NCBI RefSeq assembly: GCF_000230995.2
Contig: NC_019973.1
Coordinates: forward strand, 6,136,535-6,200,534
DNA: 64,000 bases
Direction: 5' to 3'
Origin: Mesorhizobium australicum WSM2073
Lineage (GTDB): Bacteria > Pseudomonadota > Alphaproteobacteria > Rhizobiales > Rhizobiaceae
The notes below the pieces were generated by a model. It saw only the letters and a program-made list of their open reading frames with translations, did no database searches and was not told where the DNA came from. The position numbers were made by a program, and so were the translations under genes. Shown piece by piece: positions 36,144 to 45,660 of the stretch. How positions within the stretch are numbered: the first letter of the stretch is position 1; the number at the start of each line of letters is the position of its first letter.

Positions 36144-36421
36144 GCCTGTATTAAGAACCAATATCGATCGAATTTACAAGAACAACTGATTAGACGGATC
36201 GATAGCTTTATTCTACTTTTCCTGCGGAATTTAGAAAAAATTAGCCTGCAGGTCGCAAAGAGCAAAATGATCGGGCGGTTCAGATCCCTGCTTGCGCATT
36301 GGAGCCGCGGTATAAGGCGACGGCTGGCCGGCGACCGCTACCATCCCGAAGAACATTATATGCGCGGCCCCGGGCCGAAGACGCGAGCCAAATCCGCTGA
36401 CCGCGCGAGCACCACGGGATC
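36144..36421. promoter_or_regulatory. LysR-soeA divergent intergenic region
   Basis: This 278-bp region is AT-rich near 36150-36260, unlike its neighbours, and carries two ATCGAT-containing blocks (near 36165 and 36198). LysR T-N11-A sites and the soeA promoter are expected here, but none can be assigned with confidence. Confidence 0.35.
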
Positions 36422-39352
36422 ATGATGCAAGGACCGCCGCGCGGCGCCAATTCAGCCCCCTCGCAACGCCCGCTTGCCGACACGCGGGCGCCCGATGAAG
36501 GCGACGGTGTCGACACCTCGCCTGATGTTTCCGACAGCATCGCCAAGACGACCTGCTACATGTGCGCCTGCCGCTGCGGCATCGACGTGCACATCAAAGA
36601 CGGCAAGGTCCGCTACATCAACGGCAACAAGGATCATCCGGTCAATCGCGGCGTGATCTGCGGCAAGGGCAGCTCCGGCATCATGCAGCACTACAGCCCG
36701 GCCAGGCTGAAGAAGCCATTGCTGCGCACCGGGCCGCGCGGCTCGGGTGAGTTCCGCGAGATCGAGTGGGAGGAGGCCTTCTCGATCGCCACCGAGCGGC
36801 TGTCGAATATCCGCCGGACCGATCCTAAGAAACTCGCTTTCTTCACGGGCCGTGACCAATCACAATCTCTTACAGGGTGGTGGGCGAGCCAGTTCGGCAC
36901 GCCGAACTTCGCCGCTCATGGCGGCTTCTGTTCGGTGAACATGGCGGCGGGCGGGCTCTACACGATCGGCGGCTCGTTCTGGGAGTTCGGCGAGCCCGAT
37001 TGGGACAACACGAAATACTTCATGCTGTTCGGCGTTGCCGAGGACCATGATTCCAATCCGATCAAGATCGGACTGGGCAAGCTCAAGGCGCGCGGCGCCA
37101 AGGTGGTGTCGATCAATCCATGCCGGACCGGCTACAATGCGATCGCCGACGACTGGATCGGCATCCGGCCCGGCACGGACGGCCTGTTCGTGTTCGCGCT
37201 GATCCACGAACTCTTGAAAGCCGGCCGCGTCGATCTCGATTATCTGCTCCGCTACACCAACGCGCATGTCCTGGTTATCCAGGAGCCGGGCGCGGCCGAT
37301 GACGGGCTGTTCATGCGCGACAGCGACGGCAATCCGCTGGCATGGGACAGAGTGGCGACGACCTCCGTCAACGCAGTCGATTCAAATGCCAAACCGGCAC
37401 TGACCGGCAGCTTCACAGTCGACGGGCGCAGGTGCCTTCCCGTGTTCCAGCTGATCGCGGACCGCTACATGGACGTCAGCTATTCTCCCGATGCGGTCGC
37501 GGAGCGTTGCGGCATCTCCGCCGGAACGATCCGCCGGATCGCCGCCGAACTGGCCCATGTCGCCTTCGAGCAGGCGATCGAACTGCCGGTGGCATGGACC
37601 GATTGGGCCGGGCGCCGGCATCAGACGATAAAGGGACGGCCGGTTTCGATGCATGCCATGCGCGGCATCTCGGCCCATTCCAACGGCTTTCACACCTGTC
37701 GCGCCATCCACCTGCTGCAGGTTCTGCTGGGCACGGTGGATGTGCCGGGCGGCTTCCGCTTCAAGCCGCCCTATCCCAGGTCGGCGCCGCCCGGCCCGAA
37801 GCCCTGCGGCAAGGATGTCAGGCCGATGACGCCGCTCGACGGCATGCCGCTCGGTTTCGTCTGTGGACCCGACGATCTGCTGGTCGACGAAGCGGGTACG
37901 CCGCTGCGCATCGACAAGGCCTATTCCTGGGATTCGCCGCTTGCGGCGCATGGGCTGATGCACACAGTCATCCGCAACGCCTGGGCCGGCGATCCCTACC
38001 CGATCGACACGCTGATGATGTACATGTCGAACATGGCCTGGAATTCCTCGATGAACACCGTCGAGACCATGGCCATGCTCACCGACCATGACGAAGCGGG
38101 CAACTACAAGATCCCTTTCATCATCTATTCCGATGCCTACTACTCCGAGACCGTGCCGTTCGCGGACCTGGTCCTGCCCGACACCACCTATCTAGAGCGT
38201 CATGACTGCATCAGCCTGCTCGACCGGCCGATCAGCCATGCCGACGGGCCGGGCGACGCCATTCGCCATCCGGTCGTCGAGCCCGACCGCGACGTCAGGC
38301 CCTTCCAGTCGGTGCTGATCGACCTCGGCGCGCGGCTTGGCCTGCCCGGCTTCGTCGATGACGAAAGCTCGCCGAAGTACCGCGACTATGCCGACTACAT
38401 CGTCAATCATGAACGCACGCCCGGCATCGGCCCGCTCGCAGGCTGGCGCGGCAAGGACGAAACCTCGGTCGGCAAGGGCGACGTCAACCCCAACCAGTTG
38501 CAACGCTACATCGACAATGGCGGGTTCTGGCACCACGATTTCACCCAGGACCAGCGCTACTACAAGATGGCTAACCGCTCCTATCTCGACTTCGCGGTGC
38601 AACTGGGCTTCATCCCCAACGCCGAGCCGATCGTCTTCCAGCTCTATTCCGAACCGATGCAGCGTTTTCGGCTGGCCGCGCGTGGTCATGGCCGGGTGGT
38701 GCCGCCCGAAAGCGAACGCAAGCGCGTCGAGACCTACATGGACCCGCTGCCGTTCTGGTACATGCCGTTCGAGGAAGCGTCCGTCGACCAGGAAGAATAC
38801 CCGCTGCACGCGCTGACGCAGCGGCCCATGCACATGTACCATTCCTGGGGTTCGCAAAATGCGTGGTTGCGGCAGATCACCAGCCAGAACCGGCTGTTCG
38901 TGCATCAGCAAACCGCCGCCGGGCTCGGCCTTGGCGACGACGACTGGGTGTGGATCGAGAGCATCAACGGCAGGGTCAAGGGGCAGATCAAGCTGGTCGA
39001 AGGGGTCAACCAAAGCACGGTGTGGACCTGGAACGCGATCGGCAAGCGACGCGGCAGCTGGGGGCTGAAGGACAATGCCGCCGAAAGCAATCGCGGCTTC
39101 CTGCTCAACCACATCATCGGAGACCAGACCTTGGCCGACGCGCAGGGCAAGCGTTATTCGAATTCCGATCCGGTCACGGGCCAGGCGGCGTGGTTCGATC
39201 TGCGCGTGCGCATCGTCAAATGCGCGGCGGAGGAGGCCGGCTTCACCGAACCGCAATTCGAGCGTTTTCAACAGCCGCCGCATTTCGAACCCTCGCCCGA
39301 CAAGCTCACTTTCGGCGCCGGGTTTCGGCAGGCAAGAGAGGCGGCCGAATGA
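36422..39352 (+). CDS. soeA: sulfite dehydrogenase molybdopterin subunit SoeA
   Basis: A 976-residue molybdopterin oxidoreductase of the DMSO-reductase superfamily. An N-terminal [4Fe-4S] motif is C45-x2-C48-x3-C52 ... C80 (TTCYMCACRCG, GVICGKGSSG); the likely molybdenum ligand is C170 in HGGFCSVNMAAGG. The C-terminal molydopterin dinucleotide-binding domain follows (HMYHSWGSQNAWLRQITSQNRLFV). There is no Tat signal, which fits the cytoplasmic SoeABC enzyme that oxidises sulfite to sulfate, known from Allochromatium and Ruegeria. soeB and soeC follow with overlap. The first ATG is doubled (36422/36425) and its ribosome site is weak. A different Mo substrate cannot be fully excluded. Confidence 0.88.
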   Translation: MMQGPPRGANSAPSQRPLADTRAPDEGDGVDTSPDVSDSIAKTTCYMCACRCGIDVHIKDGKVRYINGNKDHPVNRGVICGKGSSGIMQHYSPARLKKPLLRTGPRGSGEFREIEWEEAFSIATERLSNIRRTDPKKLAFFTGRDQSQSLTGWWASQFGTPNFAAHGGFCSVNMAAGGLYTIGGSFWEFGEPDWDNTKYFMLFGVAEDHDSNPIKIGLGKLKARGAKVVSINPCRTGYNAIADDWIGIRPGTDGLFVFALIHELLKAGRVDLDYLLRYTNAHVLVIQEPGAADDGLFMRDSDGNPLAWDRVATTSVNAVDSNAKPALTGSFTVDGRRCLPVFQLIADRYMDVSYSPDAVAERCGISAGTIRRIAAELAHVAFEQAIELPVAWTDWAGRRHQTIKGRPVSMHAMRGISAHSNGFHTCRAIHLLQVLLGTVDVPGGFRFKPPYPRSAPPGPKPCGKDVRPMTPLDGMPLGFVCGPDDLLVDEAGTPLRIDKAYSWDSPLAAHGLMHTVIRNAWAGDPYPIDTLMMYMSNMAWNSSMNTVETMAMLTDHDEAGNYKIPFIIYSDAYYSETVPFADLVLPDTTYLERHDCISLLDRPISHADGPGDAIRHPVVEPDRDVRPFQSVLIDLGARLGLPGFVDDESSPKYRDYADYIVNHERTPGIGPLAGWRGKDETSVGKGDVNPNQLQRYIDNGGFWHHDFTQDQRYYKMANRSYLDFAVQLGFIPNAEPIVFQLYSEPMQRFRLAARGHGRVVPPESERKRVETYMDPLPFWYMPFEEASVDQEEYPLHALTQRPMHMYHSWGSQNAWLRQITSQNRLFVHQQTAAGLGLGDDDWVWIESINGRVKGQIKLVEGVNQSTVWTWNAIGKRRGSWGLKDNAAESNRGFLLNHIIGDQTLADAQGKRYSNSDPVTGQAAWFDLRVRIVKCAAEEAGFTEPQFERFQQPPHFEPSPDKLTFGAGFRQAREAAE

Positions 39353-40083
39353 CCTGTCTTTCAAATCCAGGCGGCAAGAAGCTCGGCCTCGTCATCGATC
39401 TCGACACCTGTGTCGGCTGCCAGGCCTGCGTTACCGCCTGCAAGGAGTGGAACACCGGCGGCCACATGGCGCCGCTGACCGACATCGACCCCTATGGCGG
39501 CCATGTCGACGGGGTCTGGTTCAACCGCGTGCACAGTTACGAGCACATCACCGAGATGGGTGGGCGCACGGTCAACTTCCCGCGTTCCTGCCTGCATTGC
39601 GAGACGCCGGCCTGCGTCACCGTCTGCCCGACCGGCGCCTCCTACAAGCGCGCGTCGGACGGCATCGTGCTGATCGACGAGGACAAGTGCATCGGCTGCA
39701 AATTGTGCAGCTGGGCCTGCCCTTACGGCGCGCGCGAATTCGATGGCGATGTCGGGGTGATGAAGAAATGCACGCTCTGCGTCGACCGCATCTATAACGA
39801 CAATCTGGCCGAGGGGGACCGCGTGCCGGCCTGCGTCGCCGCCTGCCCGACCAGCGCCCGGCATTTCGGCGACCTCGGCGATCCCCAATCCCCCGTTTCG
39901 CAACTGGTGGCGGAGCGCGGCGGTGTCGACCTGATGCCTGAACTCGGCTATCGCCCGACCAACAAATACCTGCCGCCGCGCGCTCACACGCAACGCGCCG
40001 CATCGGTGACCGCTCCCGCGCTGGAGCCGCTACGGGCCGAGGGCGGTTTCCTTGGCTGGGTCGACCGCATGCTTTCGAGCTGA
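39349..40083 (+). CDS. soeB: sulfite dehydrogenase iron-sulfur subunit SoeB
   Basis: A 244-residue ferredoxin-like electron-transfer subunit with four cysteine clusters: CVGCQACVTACKEWN, CLHCETPACVTVCPTGA, CIGCKLCSWACPYGAREF and CTLCVDRIYNDN...ACVAACPTSA. These bind four [4Fe-4S] clusters as in DmsB and PsrB, passing electrons from SoeA to the membrane subunit. Its ATG overlaps the soeA stop (ATGA). A longer open frame running into soeA is not the gene. Confidence 0.92.
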   Translation: MTCLSNPGGKKLGLVIDLDTCVGCQACVTACKEWNTGGHMAPLTDIDPYGGHVDGVWFNRVHSYEHITEMGGRTVNFPRSCLHCETPACVTVCPTGASYKRASDGIVLIDEDKCIGCKLCSWACPYGAREFDGDVGVMKKCTLCVDRIYNDNLAEGDRVPACVAACPTSARHFGDLGDPQSPVSQLVAERGGVDLMPELGYRPTNKYLPPRAHTQRAASVTAPALEPLRAEGGFLGWVDRMLSS

Positions 40084-40089
40084 CCATCC

Positions 40090-41025
40090 ATGCATCCAGC
40101 TTTTTCGGTCGTCTTCTTCACCACCGCCACGGGTGCCGGCTATGGGCTGCTCGCGCTGCTCGGCGTGCTCGGCCCGCTCGGCTTCGTCGCGCCCGATTTC
40201 TGGCCGGGCTTCGTCGGCATGGGGCTGGCGCTCGGCCTGATCGCCGCCGGCCTGTTGTCATCGACCGGCCATCTCGGCAGGCCCGAACGTGCCTGGCGGG
40301 CGTTCTCGCAATGGCGCAGTTCATGGCTGTCGCGCGAAGGCGTTGCCTCGGTCGCCACCTTCATTCCCGCAGGCGTGTTCGGCGTAGGCTGGGTCTTCCT
40401 TAGCCGCCTCGATGGCTGGGTGGCGGCCGCCGGCGTCCTGGCCGCCGTCGGCGCCATAGCCACGGTCTGCATGACAGGCATGATCTATGCCTCGCTGAAA
40501 CCCATCGCCCACTGGCACAGCCCCTACACCTTGCCCGGCTATCTCATCTACTCGGCGATGAGCGGCAGCGTGCTTCTGAACGCTGTGCTGCAAGCATTTT
40601 CTCTCGGCTCGAAAATGCTTCTGGCGGCTTCCGCGCTGCTCACTTTGCTTGGCTGGGGCTGGAAGCTGGCGACCTGGCGCCACAACGACCGGCTTGAAAT
40701 CCCGACCAATGCCAACACCGCGACGGGGCTGACCGGTGGCACGGTGCAGTCGCTGGAGTGGCCGCATACGGAAGAAAACTACCTGCTCAAGGAAATGGGT
40801 TTTCGCATCGCGCGCAAGCACAGCGCAAAGCTGCGCCGGATCACGCAGGCGCTGGCCTTCGGTTTGCCGATCCTGTTGCTGCTTGCCGCCTTCGCCTTGC
40901 CGTGGCCGCTCGCGGCGGCGCTATCGGCGCTGGCCGCGATCGCCCAGTTTGCCGGCATGCTGGTCGAACGCTGGCTGTTCTTCGCCGAAGCGAAGCACAC
41001 GGTCATGCTCTATTATGGGCGATAG
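40090..41025 (+). CDS. soeC: sulfite dehydrogenase membrane anchor SoeC (DmsC/NrfD-like)
   Basis: A 311-residue membrane protein with about eight helices, starting MHPAFSVVFFTTATGAGYGLLALLGVLGPLGF and including SSTGHLGRPERAWRAFSQWRSSWLSREG, a DmsC family hallmark, and SAMSGSVLLNAVL. It anchors SoeAB to the inside of the inner membrane and hands electrons to quinone. It starts 6 nt after soeB. Confidence 0.92.
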   Translation: MHPAFSVVFFTTATGAGYGLLALLGVLGPLGFVAPDFWPGFVGMGLALGLIAAGLLSSTGHLGRPERAWRAFSQWRSSWLSREGVASVATFIPAGVFGVGWVFLSRLDGWVAAAGVLAAVGAIATVCMTGMIYASLKPIAHWHSPYTLPGYLIYSAMSGSVLLNAVLQAFSLGSKMLLAASALLTLLGWGWKLATWRHNDRLEIPTNANTATGLTGGTVQSLEWPHTEENYLLKEMGFRIARKHSAKLRRITQALAFGLPILLLLAAFALPWPLAAALSALAAIAQFAGMLVERWLFFAEAKHTVMLYYGR

Positions 41026-41028
41026 ATC

Positions 41029-41745
41029 TCAGCCTGGCCGCAGCATCGAGTGCGAGATGGCGAAGATGCGCTCGGTGCCGAGCATGTAGGCCATCAGCGA
41101 CTCCAGGCGAAACAGCCCGGCATAGGCGCGGTCGAGCACGTTGAGCGAACCGGTATAGGCGCCGAAAGCCGGCATGATCATGCGGCCGCCATCGCCGGCA
41201 AAGCAGCGCCTGCGCACCGAGCGGCCTTGTTGCACAATGCGCGCGCAGGGGTGCAGATGACCAGATATTTCGCCCTCGACCCTCACCTTCGATGGCTCAT
41301 GCCTGAACAGCAGCGAGCCTATGGCCAGTTCCCGCACGGTCTCGCCAGGCAGATCCGCCGGCGCTTCGGGGTCGTGATTGCCGGCGACCCAGAACCAGTC
41401 ACGGCCTGCCATCTGCGCTTCCAGCCGTTCGCGAAAGCTCGAATGCATGCGCGCTGCGCCGCCACCGTCGTGGAAGGAGTCACCCAGGCTGATGACGATC
41501 GACGGCTGGTAGTCCGATATGACCGCCTGCAGCCTGAGCAGGGTCGCGCCAGTATCGTAGGGCGGGATGAGCGTGCCGCGCCTTGCCAGGGACGACCCCT
41601 TCTCCAGATGCAGGTCCGATACCGTCAGCAGCTTGAGCTCGGGGAAATACAGCACACCGCGCGGATCGCAGACCGCGCGCTCGCCCGCGATGCCGACGAG
41701 ATCGGCCTCGGCGATCAGCGATGCGCGCGCCAGCGAAAAACTCAT
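41029..41745 (-). CDS. pdeM: ligase-associated DNA damage response endonuclease PdeM
   Basis: A 238-residue calcineurin-type metallophosphoesterase. Metal-binding motifs in order: SDLHLEKGSSLARRG, SLGDSFHDGGG, AGNHDPEAP and EISGHLHPCARI. PdeM proteins are encoded beside Lhr-like helicases and ATP-dependent DNA ligases in a suspected DNA repair group. Here it starts 3 nt after the helicase stop. The DNA ligase and exonuclease usually in the group are absent from this window. DNA endonuclease activity is from family naming. Confidence 0.88.
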   Translation of the reverse strand: MSFSLARASLIAEADLVGIAGERAVCDPRGVLYFPELKLLTVSDLHLEKGSSLARRGTLIPPYDTGATLLRLQAVISDYQPSIVISLGDSFHDGGGAARMHSSFRERLEAQMAGRDWFWVAGNHDPEAPADLPGETVRELAIGSLLFRHEPSKVRVEGEISGHLHPCARIVQQGRSVRRRCFAGDGGRMIMPAFGAYTGSLNVLDRAYAGLFRLESLMAYMLGTERIFAISHSMLRPG

Positions 41746-41748
41746 TCC

Positions 41749-44277
41749 TCAGCCATTCCCAGGCCCCATGGCCTCTTCGACCAGCGTCGCCGCATCCATC
41801 AGCAGCGTTTCATCGGCCTCGCCGTTCACCGGCATCTTGCCGATCTCGAGCATGATCGGCACGGCAAGCGGCGATATCTGTTCGAGCGCCTTATGCATGA
41901 TTCGACCCTGGATGCGCGAGAGCATGTCCGCAAGTCTGCTGACATCGAGCAGGCCGGTCGCTGCGTCGGCACGCGTCGCCTGAAGGAGGATGTGGTCCGG
42001 CTCATGGCTGCGCAGCACGTCGTAGATCAGGTCGGTCGACACGGTGACCTGCCGGCCGCTCTTCTCCTGGCCGGGGTGGCGTTTTTCGATCAGGCCCGAG
42101 ATCAGCGCGCAATTGCGGAAAGTGCGCTTGAGAAGCCAGCTGTCGGCCAGCCAGGCTTCGAGATCGTCGCCCAGCATGTCCTGATCGAACAGCGCGCTCA
42201 GTGAAGGTTTCCTGGCTTTGAACATCGCGCCCATGTCGCCCAGCGACCATATGGCCAAGGCATAATCAGTGGCGACAAAGCCGAGCGGCCTGACGCCCGC
42301 CCTGTCGAGGCGACGGGTGAGCAGCATGCCAAGCGTCTGGTGCGCCAGCCTGCCCTCAAAGGGATAGGCGACCAGATAATGGCGATTGCCACGCGGAAAG
42401 GTCTCGATCAGCAAATCGTCGCGCTTGGGCAGCATGGATTTGTCCGACTGGAACCGCAGCCAGTCGGCCACCTGCTCCGGCAGCTTCTTCCAGCGCTGCG
42501 GATCGTCCAGCATGATGCGGACCTGCTCTGCGAGGTAGGTCGAGAGCGGGAACTTGCCGCCGCCATAATATGGCACCTTGGCGTCGCTGCCGGGCGCGTT
42601 CGACACGAAGCACTCATTCTCGCGGATGCCCTCGAAACGCAGCACCTTGCCGGCGAACATGAAAGTATCGCCATGCGTCAACGTTTCGAGGAAGGCCTCC
42701 TCGATCTTGCCGAGCACGCGGCCACCGTGCGACGCCGCGCCTTTGCTGCCGGCCTTGACGTAACGCACGTTGAGGGCGGGCACCTCGATGATGGTGCCGA
42801 CATTGAGCCTGTATTGCTGGGCGACGCGCAGATTGGAGACGCGCCACAGCCCGTCATTGTTAAGGCGGATGCGGGCATAGCGCTCATAGTTCTTCAGTGC
42901 ATAGCCACCGGTGGCTACGAAATCGATGACACGGTCGAAGGTCGGCCGATCGAGGCCGGCATAGGGTGCCGCCGTTCGTACCTCCTCGTATAGGTCATCG
43001 GCGCGGAACGGTGCGCCGCAGGCGCAGCCGAGCACATGCTGGGCCAGCACGTCGAGCCCGCCATTGACCAGTGGCGGCGTATCCTGCGCGCCGAGATAAT
43101 TGGCGTCGAGTGCGGCCCGGCACTCCAGCACCTCGAAACGGTTGGCGGGGATCAAAATCGCCTTGGACGGCTCATCCATGCGGTGGTTGGCACGGCCGAT
43201 GCGCTGTGCCAACCGGCTGGCGCCCTTCGGAGCACCGACATGCACGACCAGATCGACATCGCCCCAGTCGATGCCGAGATCGAGCGTCGACGTGGCGACG
43301 ATGGCGCGCAGCGCGTTCTCGCCCATTGCCTTCTCGACGCGCCGGCGCTGGGCGACGTCGAGCGAACCATGATGCAAGGCGATCGGCAAGGTGTCCTCGT
43401 TGACGCGCCACAACTCCTGGAACAGCAGCTCCGCCTGGCTGCGTGTGTTGACGAACAGCAAGGTCGTCTTGTGGCGCTTGATCTCGCGGTAGATTTCCGG
43501 CGTGGCGTAGCGCGCCGAGTGCCCTGCCCACGGCACGCGCTCCTCGGAATCGAGGATCGAGATTTCGGGCTTGGCACCACCCGTCACAGTGATCAATTCC
43601 GCCATGTCACCCGGTGGGTTCTGGCTGACAAGCCAGCGCCGCAACTCGTCCGGCTCGGCCACCGTCGCCGACAGGCCGATCGTCTGCAGGCCAGGGACAA
43701 AGCTGCGCAACCGCGCGAGGCCGAGCGCCAAAAGATGGCCGCGTTTCGACGTCACCAGCGAATGCAATTCATCGAGCACGACATAGCGCAGATCCTCGAA
43801 GAAGCGTCTCGCGTCGCCTGCCGCGATCAACAGCGCCAGTTGCTCCGGCGTGGTGAGCAGAATGTCGGGCGGCGCAAGCTTCTGGCGCTGGCGCTTGTGG
43901 GCGGGGGTGTCGCCGGTGCGCGTTTCGATGGTGACGGGCAGACCGATCTCCGCGACCGGCTTCCCGAGATTGCGCTCGATGTCGACGGCCAGTGCCTTAA
44001 GCGGCGAGATGTACAGCGTGTGAATCCCGCGCCGCGCCTGGCCTGGTTTTCGCCTTGGCCTGACGGCCAGTTCGGTCAGCGACGGCAGGAAGCCGGCCAG
44101 CGTCTTGCCAGCGCCGGTCGGTGCGATCAGCAGCACCGATTGCCCCGCCTGGGCCTTCGCCAGGAGCTCGATCTGATGAGCGCGCGGCGACCAGCCTTTC
44201 TCGCCGAACCATTTTAGGAATGGCTCGGGCAAGACGACTGCGGCATTCTGGTCGGCGAGGCGGGGCTCAACTGTCAC
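41749..44277 (-). CDS. ligase-associated DEXH-box (Lhr-like) helicase
   Basis: An 842-residue superfamily 2 helicase. Motif I APTGAGKTLAGFLPSL, motif II VVLDELHSL (DEXH), motif III GLSATVAEP, motif VI AQRIGRANHRMDEPSKAILI, then the C-terminal Lhr-type winged-helix and beta domains with a cysteine pair (LGCACGAPF). This is the shorter Lhr form linked to DNA repair ligases. It precedes pdeM in an apparent operon. The ATP-dependent 3'-5' unwinding activity is known for related Lhr proteins, not shown here. Confidence 0.92.
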   Translation of the reverse strand: MTVEPRLADQNAAVVLPEPFLKWFGEKGWSPRAHQIELLAKAQAGQSVLLIAPTGAGKTLAGFLPSLTELAVRPRRKPGQARRGIHTLYISPLKALAVDIERNLGKPVAEIGLPVTIETRTGDTPAHKRQRQKLAPPDILLTTPEQLALLIAAGDARRFFEDLRYVVLDELHSLVTSKRGHLLALGLARLRSFVPGLQTIGLSATVAEPDELRRWLVSQNPPGDMAELITVTGGAKPEISILDSEERVPWAGHSARYATPEIYREIKRHKTTLLFVNTRSQAELLFQELWRVNEDTLPIALHHGSLDVAQRRRVEKAMGENALRAIVATSTLDLGIDWGDVDLVVHVGAPKGASRLAQRIGRANHRMDEPSKAILIPANRFEVLECRAALDANYLGAQDTPPLVNGGLDVLAQHVLGCACGAPFRADDLYEEVRTAAPYAGLDRPTFDRVIDFVATGGYALKNYERYARIRLNNDGLWRVSNLRVAQQYRLNVGTIIEVPALNVRYVKAGSKGAASHGGRVLGKIEEAFLETLTHGDTFMFAGKVLRFEGIRENECFVSNAPGSDAKVPYYGGGKFPLSTYLAEQVRIMLDDPQRWKKLPEQVADWLRFQSDKSMLPKRDDLLIETFPRGNRHYLVAYPFEGRLAHQTLGMLLTRRLDRAGVRPLGFVATDYALAIWSLGDMGAMFKARKPSLSALFDQDMLGDDLEAWLADSWLLKRTFRNCALISGLIEKRHPGQEKSGRQVTVSTDLIYDVLRSHEPDHILLQATRADAATGLLDVSRLADMLSRIQGRIMHKALEQISPLAVPIMLEIGKMPVNGEADETLLMDAATLVEEAMGPGNG

Positions 44278-44344
44278 GCGCCAGAGGTAGCGCGGCGACA
44301 GTCAATCGCCAAGCAGATTCGGAACAAAAGGGGATCGAAAAGGG

Positions 44345-45235
44345 TTACGGGCGCCGGAACCCTGTAGGCCCGCCATAGAGATAGCCGATGCGGGCGATTG
44401 CTTCCTTCAGCCCTTCGCGCGACACAAGCATGGTGTGGCCGTTGGCGTGGATCATGGTTTCGGCGTCGGTCATGATGGCGACATGCCCTTTCCAGAACAC
44501 CAGGTCACCACGTCGCAGCCCCGAAAAATCAGGGCCCGCATCGAGCGGCTCGCCGATCGAGGCGGCCTGCATGTCGGAATCGCGCAGCACATTCCTGCCC
44601 GCCATGCGCATGGCCAGTTGCACCAGGCCGGAGCAGTCGATGCCGAAGCCGGAAACACCGCCCCATAGATAGGGCGTGCCGAGAAATGTCTCGGCCACAG
44701 ACACATAGTCGCCGGCCACTTCGCCGATTGGCTGCAGATGGCCAGCGATCACGGCTTTACCGGAGGGCAGCAGCGCATAGTGCGTGCCCCGTGTTTCAGC
44801 GGCACCCGTAACGGCTACGGTCGATCCCATGGACAATTGCCCGGCAATCGGAAAGCGCAGGTCCGGACCGGGATAGAGAAACGTGCGTGGCACCGAAACG
44901 ATATGAGTGGACGCATGGTCGCGCCCGCCCAGCACGGCATCGGCGACATAGCCGACATAGCCATCGCGTTCGCCCTGGACCCAGGCCCAGCCTTCGGTTT
45001 GCTCGAAGACGAGGACATCGTCGCCGAACAGGAACTGCGTGTTGATGCCGGCATCCGGGCGTGGCGCCTTGCGCACTTCGGCAACGGATGCGGAAATCCG
45101 CGCCGGCCAGCCGGCGACGAAACGCTCCGCCGTGACCTCGCCTATCAGGCGCGAATCGGCAAGGTCGGAGCGGAAAGCGTGCAGGCGGGCGTCGTGGGCG
45201 GTCAAATCGGCAATCCAGTTAGTTAGACAGAGCAC
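44345..45235 (-). CDS. NlpC/P60 (C40) peptidase with SH3-like domains
   Basis: Up to 296 residues. Two bacterial SH3-like domains (about 40-165; FGDDVLVFEQTEGWAWVQGERDGYVGYV and LSMGSTVAVTGAAETRGTHYALL) precede a C40 domain with catalytic Cys in GFGIDCSGLVQLAM, His in FWKGHVAIM and polar residue in IHANGH. Such proteins cut peptide bridges of peptidoglycan. No signal peptide is seen, so it probably acts after cytosolic release or on muropeptides inside. A GTG at 45235 lies 3 nt past the MarR stop; TTG at 45205 is an alternative with GGA at 8 nt. It forms a pair with the MarR gene. Confidence 0.85.
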   Translation of the reverse strand: MLCLTNWIADLTAHDARLHAFRSDLADSRLIGEVTAERFVAGWPARISASVAEVRKAPRPDAGINTQFLFGDDVLVFEQTEGWAWVQGERDGYVGYVADAVLGGRDHASTHIVSVPRTFLYPGPDLRFPIAGQLSMGSTVAVTGAAETRGTHYALLPSGKAVIAGHLQPIGEVAGDYVSVAETFLGTPYLWGGVSGFGIDCSGLVQLAMRMAGRNVLRDSDMQAASIGEPLDAGPDFSGLRRGDLVFWKGHVAIMTDAETMIHANGHTMLVSREGLKEAIARIGYLYGGPTGFRRP

Positions 45236-45238
45236 TTG

Positions 45239-45589
45239 TCAGATCGGCAGTTCGTGGGCCTTGGCGATGATACCATCTCCGAAACGCTCGACAAAGAGCG
45301 CGCCTTCGACGGTGCGCTTGATCAGGACGTTGCGCTTGTCGAGCTCGTCGCGATGGCGCGACACCAGTTTCAGCGCGCCCATCGTGTCGAGCGCGCGCGT
45401 GATAACCGGCTTGGTGACGTTGAGGCGGGCGGCGAGCCCGCGCACGGTGTGCGGCGGCGGATCGAGGTAGATGGTGAACAGGATCGCCGTCTGGCGCATG
45501 GTGAGATCAGGCGCGTCCTCGCGCACCTGCGACAGCATCACTTGCTGCCACAGTCGCAGGGCCTGGCTCGGGCGCATCGCAATCGACAT
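45239..45589 (-). CDS. MarR-family regulator
   Basis: A 116-residue winged-helix protein, short for MarR (usually about 140). The DNA-binding domain reads LTMRQTAILFTIYLDPPPHTVRGLAARLNVTKPVITRALDTMGALKLVSRHRDELDKRNVLIKRTVEG, with the D-x-R-type wing. It precedes the NlpC/P60 gene by 3 nt. Its ligand and targets are unknown; control of its own operon is the simplest expectation. Confidence 0.85.
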   Translation of the reverse strand: MSIAMRPSQALRLWQQVMLSQVREDAPDLTMRQTAILFTIYLDPPPHTVRGLAARLNVTKPVITRALDTMGALKLVSRHRDELDKRNVLIKRTVEGALFVERFGDGIIAKAHELPI

Positions 45590-45660
45590 CGCGCCAGCAT
45601 GACGGCAAATTGTTTCGGTTCCGTTTCAGTTCTCGAAATCGCCGACTCTGCTTGCGGCAA

